A stretch of DNA of 64,000 bases from Rhizobium sp. CCGE531 (GTDB taxonomy: Bacteria; Pseudomonadota; Alphaproteobacteria; Rhizobiales; Rhizobiaceae): contig NZ_CP032684.1 in the NCBI RefSeq assembly GCF_003627795.1, forward strand, positions 3,532,001 through 3,596,000, given 5' to 3'. Below the pieces are notes generated by a model. That model saw only the letters and a program-made list of their open reading frames with translations. It was not told the DNA's origin and ran no database searches. Made by a program: the position numbers and the translations under genes. Of this stretch, positions 55,834 through 64,000 are shown one piece after another. Within the stretch, counting starts at the first letter, position 1. Each line of letters opens with the position of its first letter.

Positions 55834-57345
55834 GTGAGCGAACAGGTCTACGATATTTTCGTTATCGGCGGCGGCATCAACGGCTGCGGCATTGCCCGTG
55901 ACGCCGCGGGACGCGGCTACAAGGTCGCGCTCGCCGAGATGAACGACTTCGCCTCCGGCACATCTTCCGGTGCTACCAAGCTCATCCATGGCGGCCTGCG
56001 CTATCTCGAGCACTATGAATTCCGCCTCGTGCGCGAATCGCTGATGGAGCGCGAAGTGCTCTGGGCGATGGCGCCGCATATCATCTGGCCGATGCGCTTC
56101 GTCCTGCCCTATCACAAGGGCGGCATCCGGCCGGCCTGGCTCATCCGGCTCGGCCTTTTCCTCTACGACCATCTCGGTGGCCGAAAACTGCTGCCGCCGA
56201 CGGCAACGCTGGACATGAGGAAGGATCCGGCCGGCAAGCCGCTGAAGGCGCTTTTCACCAAGGCTTTCGAGTATTCCGACGGCTGGGTCGACGACGCCCG
56301 CATGGTGGTGCTGAACGCCCGCGACGCCGCCGATCGCGGCGCCGCGATCATGCCGCGAACGAAGGTAATTTCCGCCCGCCGCGACGGTGCCGCCTGGGCG
56401 ATCGAAACGGAAGATACGATCAGCGGCCAGAAGCGCCGCTTTCGCGCGCGCATGCTGATCAATGCCGCCGGCCCCTGGGTCGATCATGTCTTGTCCGATG
56501 CCTTCGGCAAGAACCAGGTACACAATGTCCGCCTCGTACAGGGCAGCCACATCATCGTGCGCAAGAAGTTCGACGATCCGCGCGCCTATTTCTTCCAGAA
56601 CCCGGACAACCGCATCATCTTCGCCATTCCCTACGAGCAGGATTTCACGCTGATCGGCACCACGGATCGCGATTACAGGGACGATCCGAAGGATGTGAAG
56701 ATCACCGAGGAAGAAACCGTCTATCTGTGCAACGCCGCCAGCGAATACTTCAAGGAGCCGGTTCGGCCAGAGGATATCATCTGGACCTATTCGGCCGTGC
56801 GCCCGCTTTACGACGACGGGGCGTCCAAGGCGCAGGAGGCGACGCGCGATTACGTGCTGAAGGTCGAGGGCGAAGAAGGCCAGGCGCCGCTCTTGAATGT
56901 CTTCGGCGGCAAGCTCACCACCTATCGTCGCCTGAGTGAGCATGCGCTGGAAAAGATCGGCGAGGCCATCGGCCTGAAGGGCACGCCCTGGACGGCCAAG
57001 AGCTCGCTGCCGGGCGGCGATTTTCCGGCTCGCGGTTATGATGCCGAAGTCTCGAAGTTGAAGTCGCGCTACCCCTTCCTTGCCGATCAGCATGCGCGCC
57101 GGCTCATCCGGCGCTATGGGACGCGGGCCGCGATGATCCTTGGCGACGCGAAGGCGATTGCCGATCTCGGCCGCTGCTTCGGAAGCGATCTTTACGAGGC
57201 GGAGGTGCGTTACCTCGTCGAACAGGAGTGGGCCTATAGTGCGGCCGATATTCTCTGGCGCCGCTCCAAGAAAGGCCTCTATCTTTCGAAGGAAGAAGCC
57301 GCCGCTCTCGAAAGCCACATGGCCGACAGCCGCGTCCACGCCTGA
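55834..57345 (+). CDS. glpD: Aerobic glycerol-3-phosphate dehydrogenase
   Basis: FAD-dependent membrane-associated enzyme that oxidises glycerol-3-phosphate to dihydroxyacetone phosphate and feeds electrons to quinone. 503 aa. FAD motif GGGINGCGIARDAAGRG at about 9-25 and GTSSGATKLIHGGLRYLE; second half has GGKLTTYRRLSEHAL. GTG 55834 start with GGAGGGG. Preceded by GlpR repeats. Followed by soxR in convergent orientation. Confidence 0.95.
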   Translation: MSEQVYDIFVIGGGINGCGIARDAAGRGYKVALAEMNDFASGTSSGATKLIHGGLRYLEHYEFRLVRESLMEREVLWAMAPHIIWPMRFVLPYHKGGIRPAWLIRLGLFLYDHLGGRKLLPPTATLDMRKDPAGKPLKALFTKAFEYSDGWVDDARMVVLNARDAADRGAAIMPRTKVISARRDGAAWAIETEDTISGQKRRFRARMLINAAGPWVDHVLSDAFGKNQVHNVRLVQGSHIIVRKKFDDPRAYFFQNPDNRIIFAIPYEQDFTLIGTTDRDYRDDPKDVKITEEETVYLCNAASEYFKEPVRPEDIIWTYSAVRPLYDDGASKAQEATRDYVLKVEGEEGQAPLLNVFGGKLTTYRRLSEHALEKIGEAIGLKGTPWTAKSSLPGGDFPARGYDAEVSKLKSRYPFLADQHARRLIRRYGTRAAMILGDAKAIADLGRCFGSDLYEAEVRYLVEQEWAYSAADILWRRSKKGLYLSKEEAAALESHMADSRVHA

Positions 57346-57354
57346 GCGTTCAAT

Positions 57355-57819
57355 TCACTCTTCGGGATCGAGCAGCCGCGGTCCCGCCCCTTCGTCCGAA
57401 AGCGTATCCCAGGGGTTACGCAAGGGACAGCTGTCGAGCGACAGGCAGCCGCAGCCGATGCAGCCGTCCAGCTGATCGCGAAGCCCCTGCAGGCGCTTGA
57501 TGCGAGTGTCGAGATCGTCTTTCCACAATTCAGAGAGCGCCTTCCAGTCGGCCGCCGTCGGCGTGCGCCCCTGCGGCAAGGCCTCGAGCGCCGCCTGGAC
57601 TTCGGCAAGCGGAATGCCGACCCTTTGCGCCACCTTGATGATGGCGACCCGGCGCAGGACTTCGCGCGGATAGCGCCGCTGGTTGCCGCGGCTGCGATGG
57701 CTCTCGATCAGCCCTTTCGCCTCGTAGAAATGCAGCGCGGAGACCGCCACGCCACTACGCGCCGCCACCTCACCGACCGTCAGCTGCTTGGAAAATTGAC
57801 CAGGCTCGATTTTTCCCAT
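57355..57819 (-). CDS. soxR: Redox-sensitive MerR-type regulator SoxR
   Basis: Senses redox-cycling compounds through a [2Fe-2S] cluster and switches on its target promoter. The 154-aa protein has a MerR HTH ([20 protein letters not shown]) and the SoxR cluster Cys 120, 123, 125 and 131 in [12 protein letters not shown], exactly C-x2-C-x-C-x5-C. Divergent from a flavin-type NADPH reductase, with the sox box between them. Non-enteric SoxR normally activates small local regulons rather than soxS; no soxS is present here. Confidence 0.95.
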   Translation of the reverse strand: MGKIEPGQFSKQLTVGEVAARSGVAVSALHFYEAKGLIESHRSRGNQRRYPREVLRRVAIIKVAQRVGIPLAEVQAALEALPQGRTPTAADWKALSELWKDDLDTRIKRLQGLRDQLDGCIGCGCLSLDSCPLRNPWDTLSDEGAGPRLLDPEE

Positions 57820-57828
57820 TTTGCGCTA

Positions 57829-57859
57829 TTGACCTCAACTTTACTTGAGGTTTTATAAC
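57829..57859 (+). promoter_or_regulatory. Sox box with 19-bp spacer promoter
   Basis: TTGACC (57829-57834) and TATAAC (57854-57859) are separated by 19 bp, the over-long spacer typical of MerR-class promoters. Within it CCTCAACTTTACTTGAGG (57833-57850) is a near-perfect palindrome matching the known SoxR box (CCTCAAGTTAACTTGAGG) except for three central bases. It faces the reductase gene. Confidence 0.88.
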
Positions 57860-57893
57860 CCCAGCTCCAAACCGCGTAAAGCAGGAGCAAGAC

Positions 57894-58469
57894 ATGACAG
57901 AAAGAACCCGGCTGGCGATCATTTACGGCAGCACCCGCCCAGGCCGCCTGTGTGACCGGGTGGTCAACTGGGTCGCGCGGGAACTGGCGCATTATCCCCT
58001 CATCGACATCGATCTGATCGACCCCCTGGAATTCGACCTGCCCTTCCAGCACGACCGCGAGCATCCCGGCGTTGCCGCGCTTTCAGCGCGGCTTTCGGAG
58101 GCGGATGCCTTCATCGTCGTCACGCCCGAATACAATCACAGCTTCACGGCCTCGCTGAAATTCCTGCTCGATCTCGTCTATGAGCCGTGGCACGGCAAGC
58201 CCGTCGCCTTCGTTTCCTATGGCGGTATTTCCGGCGGCCTGCGCGCCGTCGAGCAGCTGCGGCTGGTCTTTGCCGAGCTGCATGCCGTCACCGTGCGCGA
58301 TACGGTCAGCTTCGCCAATCCGTGGGGCAGGTTTGCCGAAGACGGTGCGCTGGAAAATCCGCTCGATGCCCGGAAATCGCTGGTGCTCTTGATTGCGCGG
58401 CTGACCTGGTGGAGCAATGCTCTGAAACCGGCTCGCGCAACGCGCCCCTATCGCTCCGTCGCCGCCTGA
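57894..58469 (+). CDS. NADPH-dependent FMN reductase-type oxidoreductase
   Basis: A 191-aa flavodoxin-like protein: IIYGSTRPGRLCDRV (FMN phosphate loop) and VVTPEYNHSFTASLKF, then FVSYGGISGGLRAVEQLR. It likely reduces FMN, quinones or other redox-active compounds. Direct target of SoxR by the promoter upstream, consistent with disposal of redox-cycling toxins. ATG 57894 with AGGAG. Substrate not assignable. Confidence 0.88.
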   Translation: MTERTRLAIIYGSTRPGRLCDRVVNWVARELAHYPLIDIDLIDPLEFDLPFQHDREHPGVAALSARLSEADAFIVVTPEYNHSFTASLKFLLDLVYEPWHGKPVAFVSYGGISGGLRAVEQLRLVFAELHAVTVRDTVSFANPWGRFAEDGALENPLDARKSLVLLIARLTWWSNALKPARATRPYRSVAA

Positions 58470-58528
58470 TCCTCCTTCCACCATCCGAATCCGGTCTCTC
58501 GTCTCTGGCAGGTACGGGAGATCGGTTC

Positions 58529-58562
58529 GACGCCCGGACCCTGCACCACGGGTCCGGGCGTC
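58529..58562. terminator. 13-bp hairpin after the reductase gene
   Basis: GACGCCCGGACCC (58529-58541) pairs perfectly with GGGTCCGGGCGTC (58550-58562) around an 8-nt loop, 60 bp after the stop codon. There is no T-run. Confidence 0.55.
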
Positions 58563-58640
58563 GTGCCATCAAGGATCCGCCTTGCCGAAACCGTCGCGAT
58601 GACCTAACGCAATGGAGAGGGAGTTTCGGCGGATACGGGA

Positions 58641-59852
58641 ATGGAGAACAGAAGACGTCTGGGAGGAGCGGATTTCATGCGCGCCGTCGCATGCCTGATG
58701 GTGCTCGTTCACCATCTCGTGCTTCGCATGAACTTCTACAAAATTCCGCCGACCTTGGACCTGACCTTCATCCTGGCGCGCTTCGGCAATCACGGCGTCT
58801 CGGTCTTCTTCGTTCTCAGCGGCTTTCTTCTTGCGCGCCCTTTCTGGCTGGCGCTGGATAAGGCCCAACCCTTGCCTTTACTGAAGATCTACGCCATGCG
58901 CCGCGCAGCACGCATTCTGCCGGGCTTCTGGTTCGCGCTGACGGTCGGCTTCCTGATCAGCTTCACGGTCTACGGGTTTGCGCTCGATGGAGAGCTGGTC
59001 GGCCGGTACATCGCCGGCTTCCTGTTGATGAGCCAATGGCATTGGCGCACCTTTTTCCCGGTGCAGGGTGACGGTCCTCTATGGTCGATCCCCTTCGAGA
59101 CGACCTGCTATGTTCTCCTGCCGATCGGCTTCCTGCTGCTGTTCCATGCGAAGCTGGGATCACGCTCCGCTCTGGTCAGCCGTCTGCTCTGGATCAGCAT
59201 CATCGCAGCCTCGCTGCTCGGCCACTGGCTTGTCGTCACCTATCTCCCGACTGATAGCATCGGGCGGGGATGGCAATATGGCTTCCAGGGCGGCGCCAAG
59301 GAATGGATGCCGCGCTACAACCCCATCGGCTTCTTCGCGATATTCGCGATCGGCGCATTGGCCGCCGGAATCCAGACCGTCATTCCGGGCCGCCGCTCGG
59401 CAATCTACGATGTCATCGGAGGGCTCGCGATCGTCATGGGCGCGTGGCAATTGCCGCAGTCGATCGGCGGCGCCGGAGAAGGCTATGCCTTGCTTGGCAT
59501 TCCCTATCAATTCCCGCTGCTTCCGCTGGCGGTCGCCATTGCGCTTTGCGCGCTGCCGCAATCGGTGCTGCTGGCAAGATTGCTCGACAACCGCCTTACC
59601 CGCTACATCGCCACCGTCTCCTTCGGCGTCTATATCTGGCAGGACATCGTACTGACCTTGATGCCGCAGCTCTTTCCCTCGTCCTTCGGCGCAGGCTCGG
59701 ACGATGTGCTGGGCGGCTGGATAACCTCAAGCCTCATCGCAACCGCCATCATCTTCACCATCGGCACGCTGAGCTACGTGCTGCTCGAACGCCCCGTCAT
59801 CCAGTGGGCACGGACACGAGAAAGCAAAGTAATGCGACCCGTCACCGCGTGA
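58641..59852 (+). CDS. Acyltransferase-3 family membrane protein
   Basis: A 403-aa multi-helix inner-membrane O-acyltransferase of the OafA/YrhL family. The N-terminus LGGADFMRAVACLMVLVHHL carries the conserved R-A-x-A-x-x-x-V-x-x-H pattern with catalytic His, then GVSVFFVLSGFLLARPF and SIPFETTCYVLLP. Usually acetylates or acylates surface polysaccharides or Nod-type oligosaccharides; no such genes surround it. ATG 58641. Followed by a repeat. Confidence 0.86.
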   Translation: MENRRRLGGADFMRAVACLMVLVHHLVLRMNFYKIPPTLDLTFILARFGNHGVSVFFVLSGFLLARPFWLALDKAQPLPLLKIYAMRRAARILPGFWFALTVGFLISFTVYGFALDGELVGRYIAGFLLMSQWHWRTFFPVQGDGPLWSIPFETTCYVLLPIGFLLLFHAKLGSRSALVSRLLWISIIAASLLGHWLVVTYLPTDSIGRGWQYGFQGGAKEWMPRYNPIGFFAIFAIGALAAGIQTVIPGRRSAIYDVIGGLAIVMGAWQLPQSIGGAGEGYALLGIPYQFPLLPLAVAIALCALPQSVLLARLLDNRLTRYIATVSFGVYIWQDIVLTLMPQLFPSSFGAGSDDVLGGWITSSLIATAIIFTIGTLSYVLLERPVIQWARTRESKVMRPVTA

Positions 59853-59887
59853 CATGGGACCATCAGGCACGTCGGCGCCGCAAATTC

Positions 59888-60057
59888 CTTCTCCCCTCGG
59901 GGAGAAGGTGGTCCGAAGGGTCGGATGAGGGGGTTGCCCGATTTGAATGTGGGGATTTTCGTACTCCTGGCAGGCGCCCCCTCATCCGCCTATCGGCACC
60001 TAACCGGGGTTGAGCCGCGGGTCTCAACCCGTCCTTTGGACCCCCGAGGGGAGAAGG
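59888..60057. repeat. RIME-like repeat, copy 2, with an inserted unit
   Basis: A 170-bp version of the 28651-28783 repeat. All parts correspond except that, before the right-hand palindrome, about 37 bp extra (60002-60040) are present carrying their own hairpin GGTTGAG/CTCAACC. Longer ends CCATCAGGCACGTCGG and a GACGTGCCTGACATGG partner flank the element. It fills most of the 290-bp gap 59853-60142. Confidence 0.78.
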
Positions 60058-60142
60058 AGGGCAGGCACCGACGTGCCTGACATGGCGATGGCCCTGCTGT
60101 ATGATGGGGCAAACAGATAAGGCTTAGAATTCTGAAGGCGCC

Positions 60143-61264
60143 TTAAATGCGCGTCGCCTTCAGGCGCTCTTCATCGAGAACGATCCCGAGCCCCGGCGCA
60201 ACGCCGAGATCCAGCCAGCCGGCATCGTGCCTGAGCGGCGATGCCATCGGATAGTCGCGGCGGGCTTCGCTCCATTCCGGATTGTCGTAGGGATATTCGA
60301 GCCAGGCGGCATCGCCGACGCCGGCGGTCAGATGCGCATTGGCCAGCACCCCGATGCCGTTCGTCCAGGAATGCGGCGTGAACTGCACGCCCGCCTCGCG
60401 CGCCTGATAGACCAGCCGTCGGCAACCGGTGATACCGCCGACGAGCGCGACGTCGGGCTGCACGACGTCGAAGGCGCGCTCCTCGATGATATCGCGGAAT
60501 TCGTAAAGCTCGCGCGTCATCTCGCCGCCGGCGATCCTGACCGACGTCGCCTGTTTCAATTCCTTCATGCCCTTGCGATCGGACCGATGCAGCGGCTCCT
60601 CCATCCAATAGACGCCGAGCCGTTCCAATTCCTTGGCGACAGCAAGCGCGTCCTTAAAGGTCCAGGGCAAGGTCGTATCCCAGGGCATGCGCCAACCCTG
60701 ATTACAGTCGACCATCAGCTCCAGCCGATCGCCGACGCGGGCGCGGATCGCTTCCAGCGCCTTGACGTCGGCGCGCCAGCCGCCGCGGCCGCCCGAAGAC
60801 GAAGAGAAACGCACCTTCATGGCCGGAAAGCCTTCGTCGATATAGCGCTCCGCCTGATCGGCCATTTCAGAGGGTTCGCGCAGAACGCCGGAGGATGCGT
60901 AGAGCCGCACGCGGCTGGCGCGCCCACCGAGCATCCGCCAGACCGGCTCGCCGGTGATCTTGCCGGAGAGATCCCACAGAGCCAGATCCATCGGCCAGCA
61001 ACGGCCATAGTGGAAGTTGATATGCGACAGGACTTCATAATGGCGCTCAAGGTGCCGGGGGTCCTGCCCGATGAACAGGTCCTCGTGCCCCTCGAAACCC
61101 TTCATCAAGTCGCCGGAGCCGATGCCCTCCCTGCCCTCGTCATCCCTGACCCGAACGATGGTCGCATCGAAATGCCGGCGCGGACGGCCGTCCCAGCTTG
61201 CCTTGAATGCCGGATCGAGCGGCAGGCGGTGATGGGTGATTTCGATGGAAACAATCTTGCTCAT
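60143..61264 (-). CDS. Enolase-superfamily (mandelate racemase/muconate lactonizing) enzyme
   Basis: A 373-aa enolase-superfamily protein acting on an acid-sugar or related carboxylate. Residues: K150 in AMKVRF, metal ligands D186 (MVDCNQGW), E222/E223 (WMEEP) and E248 (AGGE), and general-base H298 in FTPHSW. This is the KxR/H pattern of dehydratases of the mandelate racemase subgroup, so dehydration of an acid sugar is the best guess. ATG 61264 with GAGGAGG. Third gene of an operon with ALDH and Fe-ADH. Confidence 0.85.
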   Translation of the reverse strand: MSKIVSIEITHHRLPLDPAFKASWDGRPRRHFDATIVRVRDDEGREGIGSGDLMKGFEGHEDLFIGQDPRHLERHYEVLSHINFHYGRCWPMDLALWDLSGKITGEPVWRMLGGRASRVRLYASSGVLREPSEMADQAERYIDEGFPAMKVRFSSSSGGRGGWRADVKALEAIRARVGDRLELMVDCNQGWRMPWDTTLPWTFKDALAVAKELERLGVYWMEEPLHRSDRKGMKELKQATSVRIAGGEMTRELYEFRDIIEERAFDVVQPDVALVGGITGCRRLVYQAREAGVQFTPHSWTNGIGVLANAHLTAGVGDAAWLEYPYDNPEWSEARRDYPMASPLRHDAGWLDLGVAPGLGIVLDEERLKATRI

Positions 61265-61324
61265 GGTAACTCCCCTCCTCCGAGGCATGATCCCGTCATT
61301 TCGGGATCATGCCGATGTCACATC

Positions 61325-62824
61325 TCAACCGAACTGCTGCCAGATCGTCTTGTAATCGCAATATTTATCGATCGCATGCACCGAACGGTCGCGGCCGAAG
61401 CCGGACTGCTTGAAGCCGCCGAACGGCGTGGCGAAGTTCGACATGTCATAGGTATTGATCCATACCGTACCCGCATGGATCTCTTCGGAAAAGCGATGCG
61501 CGCGATCCATGTCCTTGGTGAAAACGGCGCCGGCAAGCCCATAGATCGTGTCGTTGGCGATCTTGAGTGCCTCCTCCTCCGTATCGAAGGGAATGGCGGC
61601 TAGTACCGGGCCGAAGATTTCCTGCCGCGCCAGGCTCATGTCGTTGGTCATGTCGACGAAGACGCCCGGCGAAACATAATAGCCGCCGGTTTCACTCAAG
61701 ACGCGCTCGGCACCGAAGGCACGCCGCGCGCCTTCCTTCTCGCCGGCCGCGATCATCGCCAGCACCTTGTTCATGTGTTCCTCCTCGATCAGCGCACCGA
61801 TCTGTGCCGAGGGGTCGAGCGGATGCTTGAGGGCGATATCCGAGCGCGTCACTGCCTCGATCTTCTCGATCAGCCTGTCCTGCACCGAACGCTGCACGAT
61901 CAGCCGCGTCGAGGCGTGGCAGGTCTCGCCGGAATTATAGAAGCAGCCCCAGGCGGCCGCGACGGCGGCGGCATCGAGATCGGCATCTTCGAAGACGACC
62001 AGCGGCGACTTGCCGCCAAGCTCCAGCGCCACGCGCTTGACGTTCGATTGCGCTGCATAGCCCATGATCAGCTTGCCGACCTCGGTGGAGCCGGTAAAGG
62101 CGATCATGTCGACATCCATGTGCAGCGCCAGCGGCTTGCCGGTCTCTTCGCCGTAACCTGTCACCACGTTGAAGACGCCGGCAGGCAGGCCTGCCTCGAC
62201 TGCGAGTTCGGCAAGGCGGATCGCCGAAAGCGACGACTGTTCGGCCGGCTTCAGCACCACGGAGTTGCCGGCGGCGATAGACGGCCCGAGTTTCCAGGCA
62301 TCGATGATCATCGGATAGTTCCAGGGCGTGATCGCACCGACAACGCCAATCGGCACCTTGCACACCAGTGCGCGGGCATTCGGGCCGGTCGGGGCGATCT
62401 CGTCATATATCTTGTCGATCATCTCGGCATAGAACTGGATGCCGTCCGCACAGAGGCGCACATCCACCGTCAGCGACGCCATGACCGGCTTGCCGACATC
62501 GATCGTCTCCAGCATGGCAAGTTCATCGCCATGGGCGCGGATCAGCTCGGCCCATTTCAGCATGATCTTCTTCTTTTCCAGCGGCTCCTTCTTGCGCCAG
62601 ACGCCGCTTTCGAAGGCCGCGCGGGCAGAGGCGACGGCGGCGTCGATATCGGCAGCATTACCGCGAGCGAGCTCAGCGCCGGGCTTGCCATCCATCGGGC
62701 GGATGCGGGTGAAGGTCTCGCCCGATGCGGCGGCACGATGGGCGCCGTCGATGAAATGGCGCCCTTCGGGCTTGAGGCCAGAAAGAACGCTTTCCCAATA
62801 ATCGCGCGTATAGTTCTTGGTCAT
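61325..62824 (-). CDS. NAD(P)-dependent aldehyde dehydrogenase
   Basis: A 499-aa aldehyde dehydrogenase of the betaine/aminobutyraldehyde (PuuC-like) region of the superfamily. Catalytic C302 in NSGETCHAS and base E268 in LELGGKSP; N169 in PWNYP; Rossmann FTGSTEVG. ATG 62824 has AGGA eight bases upstream and follows the Fe-ADH stop by one base. Would oxidise the aldehyde product of the neighbouring dehydrogenase; exact substrate unknown. Confidence 0.92.
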   Translation of the reverse strand: MTKNYTRDYWESVLSGLKPEGRHFIDGAHRAAASGETFTRIRPMDGKPGAELARGNAADIDAAVASARAAFESGVWRKKEPLEKKKIMLKWAELIRAHGDELAMLETIDVGKPVMASLTVDVRLCADGIQFYAEMIDKIYDEIAPTGPNARALVCKVPIGVVGAITPWNYPMIIDAWKLGPSIAAGNSVVLKPAEQSSLSAIRLAELAVEAGLPAGVFNVVTGYGEETGKPLALHMDVDMIAFTGSTEVGKLIMGYAAQSNVKRVALELGGKSPLVVFEDADLDAAAVAAAWGCFYNSGETCHASTRLIVQRSVQDRLIEKIEAVTRSDIALKHPLDPSAQIGALIEEEHMNKVLAMIAAGEKEGARRAFGAERVLSETGGYYVSPGVFVDMTNDMSLARQEIFGPVLAAIPFDTEEEALKIANDTIYGLAGAVFTKDMDRAHRFSEEIHAGTVWINTYDMSNFATPFGGFKQSGFGRDRSVHAIDKYCDYKTIWQQFG

Positions 62825-62825
62825 C

Positions 62826-63971
62826 TCAGATTCCTTTCGGCAGCGCCATGACGGCAGCGGCAAAGCGGTCGATATCGGCATCCGTCACGTCGCGGATCGT
62901 CGCGCGCCGCATGGGCTGGTTTTCGGTTGCGCGCATCTCGCGGGCGAGATCGCTTTCATCGAACGGCTTGAAGGCAGCCGGCAGCGAGCGGACGACACCG
63001 CAGCGATCCATCCAGTCGGACACGAAAGCGGGCAGCTCAGCGGCGCTATCGACACCGCAGGCCTTGGCCGCGGCATTCAGCTCCGGCGTGTCGGCTTCGA
63101 CAAGCCAGCCAAGCGTCACTTCGAAGCCCAGCGCCGTCGCAAGCCCGTGATGAACGGGACCAAGACCCGCCAGCGCGTGGCTGACATTATGCGCGATCGC
63201 CGTGCCGCAATTGTCGATGGCGATGCCGGCAAAGCAGGAGCCGAGCAACACATCGCCGCGAGCGGCGATGTCATCCGGCTGCTTGACGGCCGTCTCCAGA
63301 GCGCCGGTGATCAACCGCAGTGCCTGATGCGCATAGAATTGCGCACCACGATGGGTGTTGCGGTTCGTTGCCGCTTCGAAAGCATGGATGAAGGCATCGA
63401 GGCCGCACCATGCCGTCAGATTGGCCGGCAAGGTCTTCGTCAGCGCCGGGTCGAGGATGACGAGATCGGCCTTCGTCTCCGGCCCCCAGATCCAGAGCTT
63501 CTTGCCCTCGGGCCCGGCGAAGATATTCGTCGCCGACGTCTCCGAGCCAGTGCCGGCCGTGGTCGGTATCATGATCTTCTTCAGCGGATTTTTCGGCAGC
63601 GGATTGGCCGCCAGCGCGTAGTGCATCGGATCCTCACCGGAGGCGATGCAGCAGGCGACGATCTTGGCGATATCGAGTGCCGAGCCGCCGCCGATGCCGA
63701 TCACCATATCCGCCCCCTGCCCGACCTCGATCGCCGCATGCAGATGCGCCAGCTTCGGCTCGCCGGCAAAATCGGAAAAGACCTGCGTCTTCACACCGGC
63801 TTCGGCAAGCTCGGCGTTGACCTTGGCGGCTAGGCCCGACTGCGCCAGGAATGCGTCGATCACAAGCAGAACGGCTCCGACGCCATCGAAGGATTTGACC
63901 GCGGCAGGCAAGCCGGAGAGCCTACCCTCGCCGAAATGAATGTCTGGAATGGCGGAAATGGAAAAGGACAC
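62826..63971 (-). CDS. Iron-containing alcohol dehydrogenase
   Basis: A 381-aa group III (Fe-dependent) alcohol dehydrogenase. Cofactor motif GIGGGSALDIAK (GGGS about 94-97); metal ligands in GLDAFIHAFEA (Asp and His) and HALAGLGPVHHGLATAL (His). Oxidises a primary or sugar alcohol to aldehyde. Start GTG 63971 with AAGGGG upstream; the region up to the window edge carries no further gene visible. First of three genes, transcribed right to left. Confidence 0.9.
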   Translation of the reverse strand: MSFSISAIPDIHFGEGRLSGLPAAVKSFDGVGAVLLVIDAFLAQSGLAAKVNAELAEAGVKTQVFSDFAGEPKLAHLHAAIEVGQGADMVIGIGGGSALDIAKIVACCIASGEDPMHYALAANPLPKNPLKKIMIPTTAGTGSETSATNIFAGPEGKKLWIWGPETKADLVILDPALTKTLPANLTAWCGLDAFIHAFEAATNRNTHRGAQFYAHQALRLITGALETAVKQPDDIAARGDVLLGSCFAGIAIDNCGTAIAHNVSHALAGLGPVHHGLATALGFEVTLGWLVEADTPELNAAAKACGVDSAAELPAFVSDWMDRCGVVRSLPAAFKPFDESDLAREMRATENQPMRRATIRDVTDADIDRFAAAVMALPKGI

Positions 63972-64000
63972 GCAAAAACCCCTTGGAAAAGCGGCCGAAA

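Noticed and set aside
55735..57339. A 534-codon frame opposite glpD
   Set aside because: Antisense shadow; glpD has clear FAD motifs and a ribosome site.

Overview
The window reads as a chromosomal segment of a Rhizobiaceae alphaproteobacterium (Rhizobium/Agrobacterium group). The evidence is the high GC content, the conserved gene strings (tyrC-hisC; rpmB; cobS-cobT; bolA; corC/hlyC-like-aroB-aroK // xerD-accA; hemA; tamA-tamB), a rhizobial-type 5-aminolevulinate synthase, and several families of palindromic intergenic repeats typical of rhizobia. I cannot name the species from this sequence alone. No phage, IS element or CRISPR array is visible.

Layout. 1-7.7 kb: tail of a probable DUF2125 gene, tyrC and hisC, then a low-GC islet with a trypsin-like orphan, a methyltransferase, gloB plus a cupin gene, a secreted esterase and a YddG-like exporter. 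7.7-16.4 kb: DUF3108 protein, rpmB, YhhQ-type transporter, a phytase-like lipoprotein, cobT/cobS, a J-domain protein, bolA, and an inserted mobile-mystery A/B (XRE-Fic) pair. 16.5-26.2 kb: CorC-like protein, aroB, aroK, a small membrane protein with xerD, accA, a YafK-like L,D-transpeptidase, TusA, a His-rich COG0523 GTPase and a D,D-carboxypeptidase. 26.3-33 kb: M20 amidohydrolase, tRNA-Arg(CCT), a variable stretch (GNAT, broken ivy, repeat, BON protein), dxr, a PLP lyase and hemA. 33-37 kb: a form II (BMS-type) coxS-L-M molybdenum hydroxylase. 37-46 kb: glycine-zipper lipoprotein, tamA-tamB, arginase and cheW. 46-54 kb: an NAD-dependent formate dehydrogenase locus (LysR, fdsG-B-A, fdhD, fdsD and a 59-aa membrane protein). 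53.6-64 kb: ArsR, SDR, glpR-glpD, soxR with a target reductase, an acyltransferase, and an enolase-superfamily/ALDH/Fe-ADH catabolic operon.

How the genes work together. Core biosynthesis is well represented: aromatic and histidine pathways, fatty acids, isoprenoids, heme, and cobalt insertion into cobalamin. The accessory part is oxidative: formate dehydrogenase with its sulfurtransferase FdhD, a CO-dehydrogenase-like enzyme and glycerol-3-phosphate dehydrogenase. Three regulatory circuits can be read from the DNA: a textbook SoxR box with a 19-bp spacer, GlpR-type repeats before glpR and glpD, and a T-N11-A palindrome upstream of fdsG.

The most unusual items are the mobile-mystery XRE/Fic pair with a palindrome in its promoter, the orphan trypsin-fold gene, an ivy (lysozyme inhibitor) gene reduced to its two ends, a small membrane protein at the end of the formate dehydrogenase cluster, and mosaic palindromic repeats nested inside each other.
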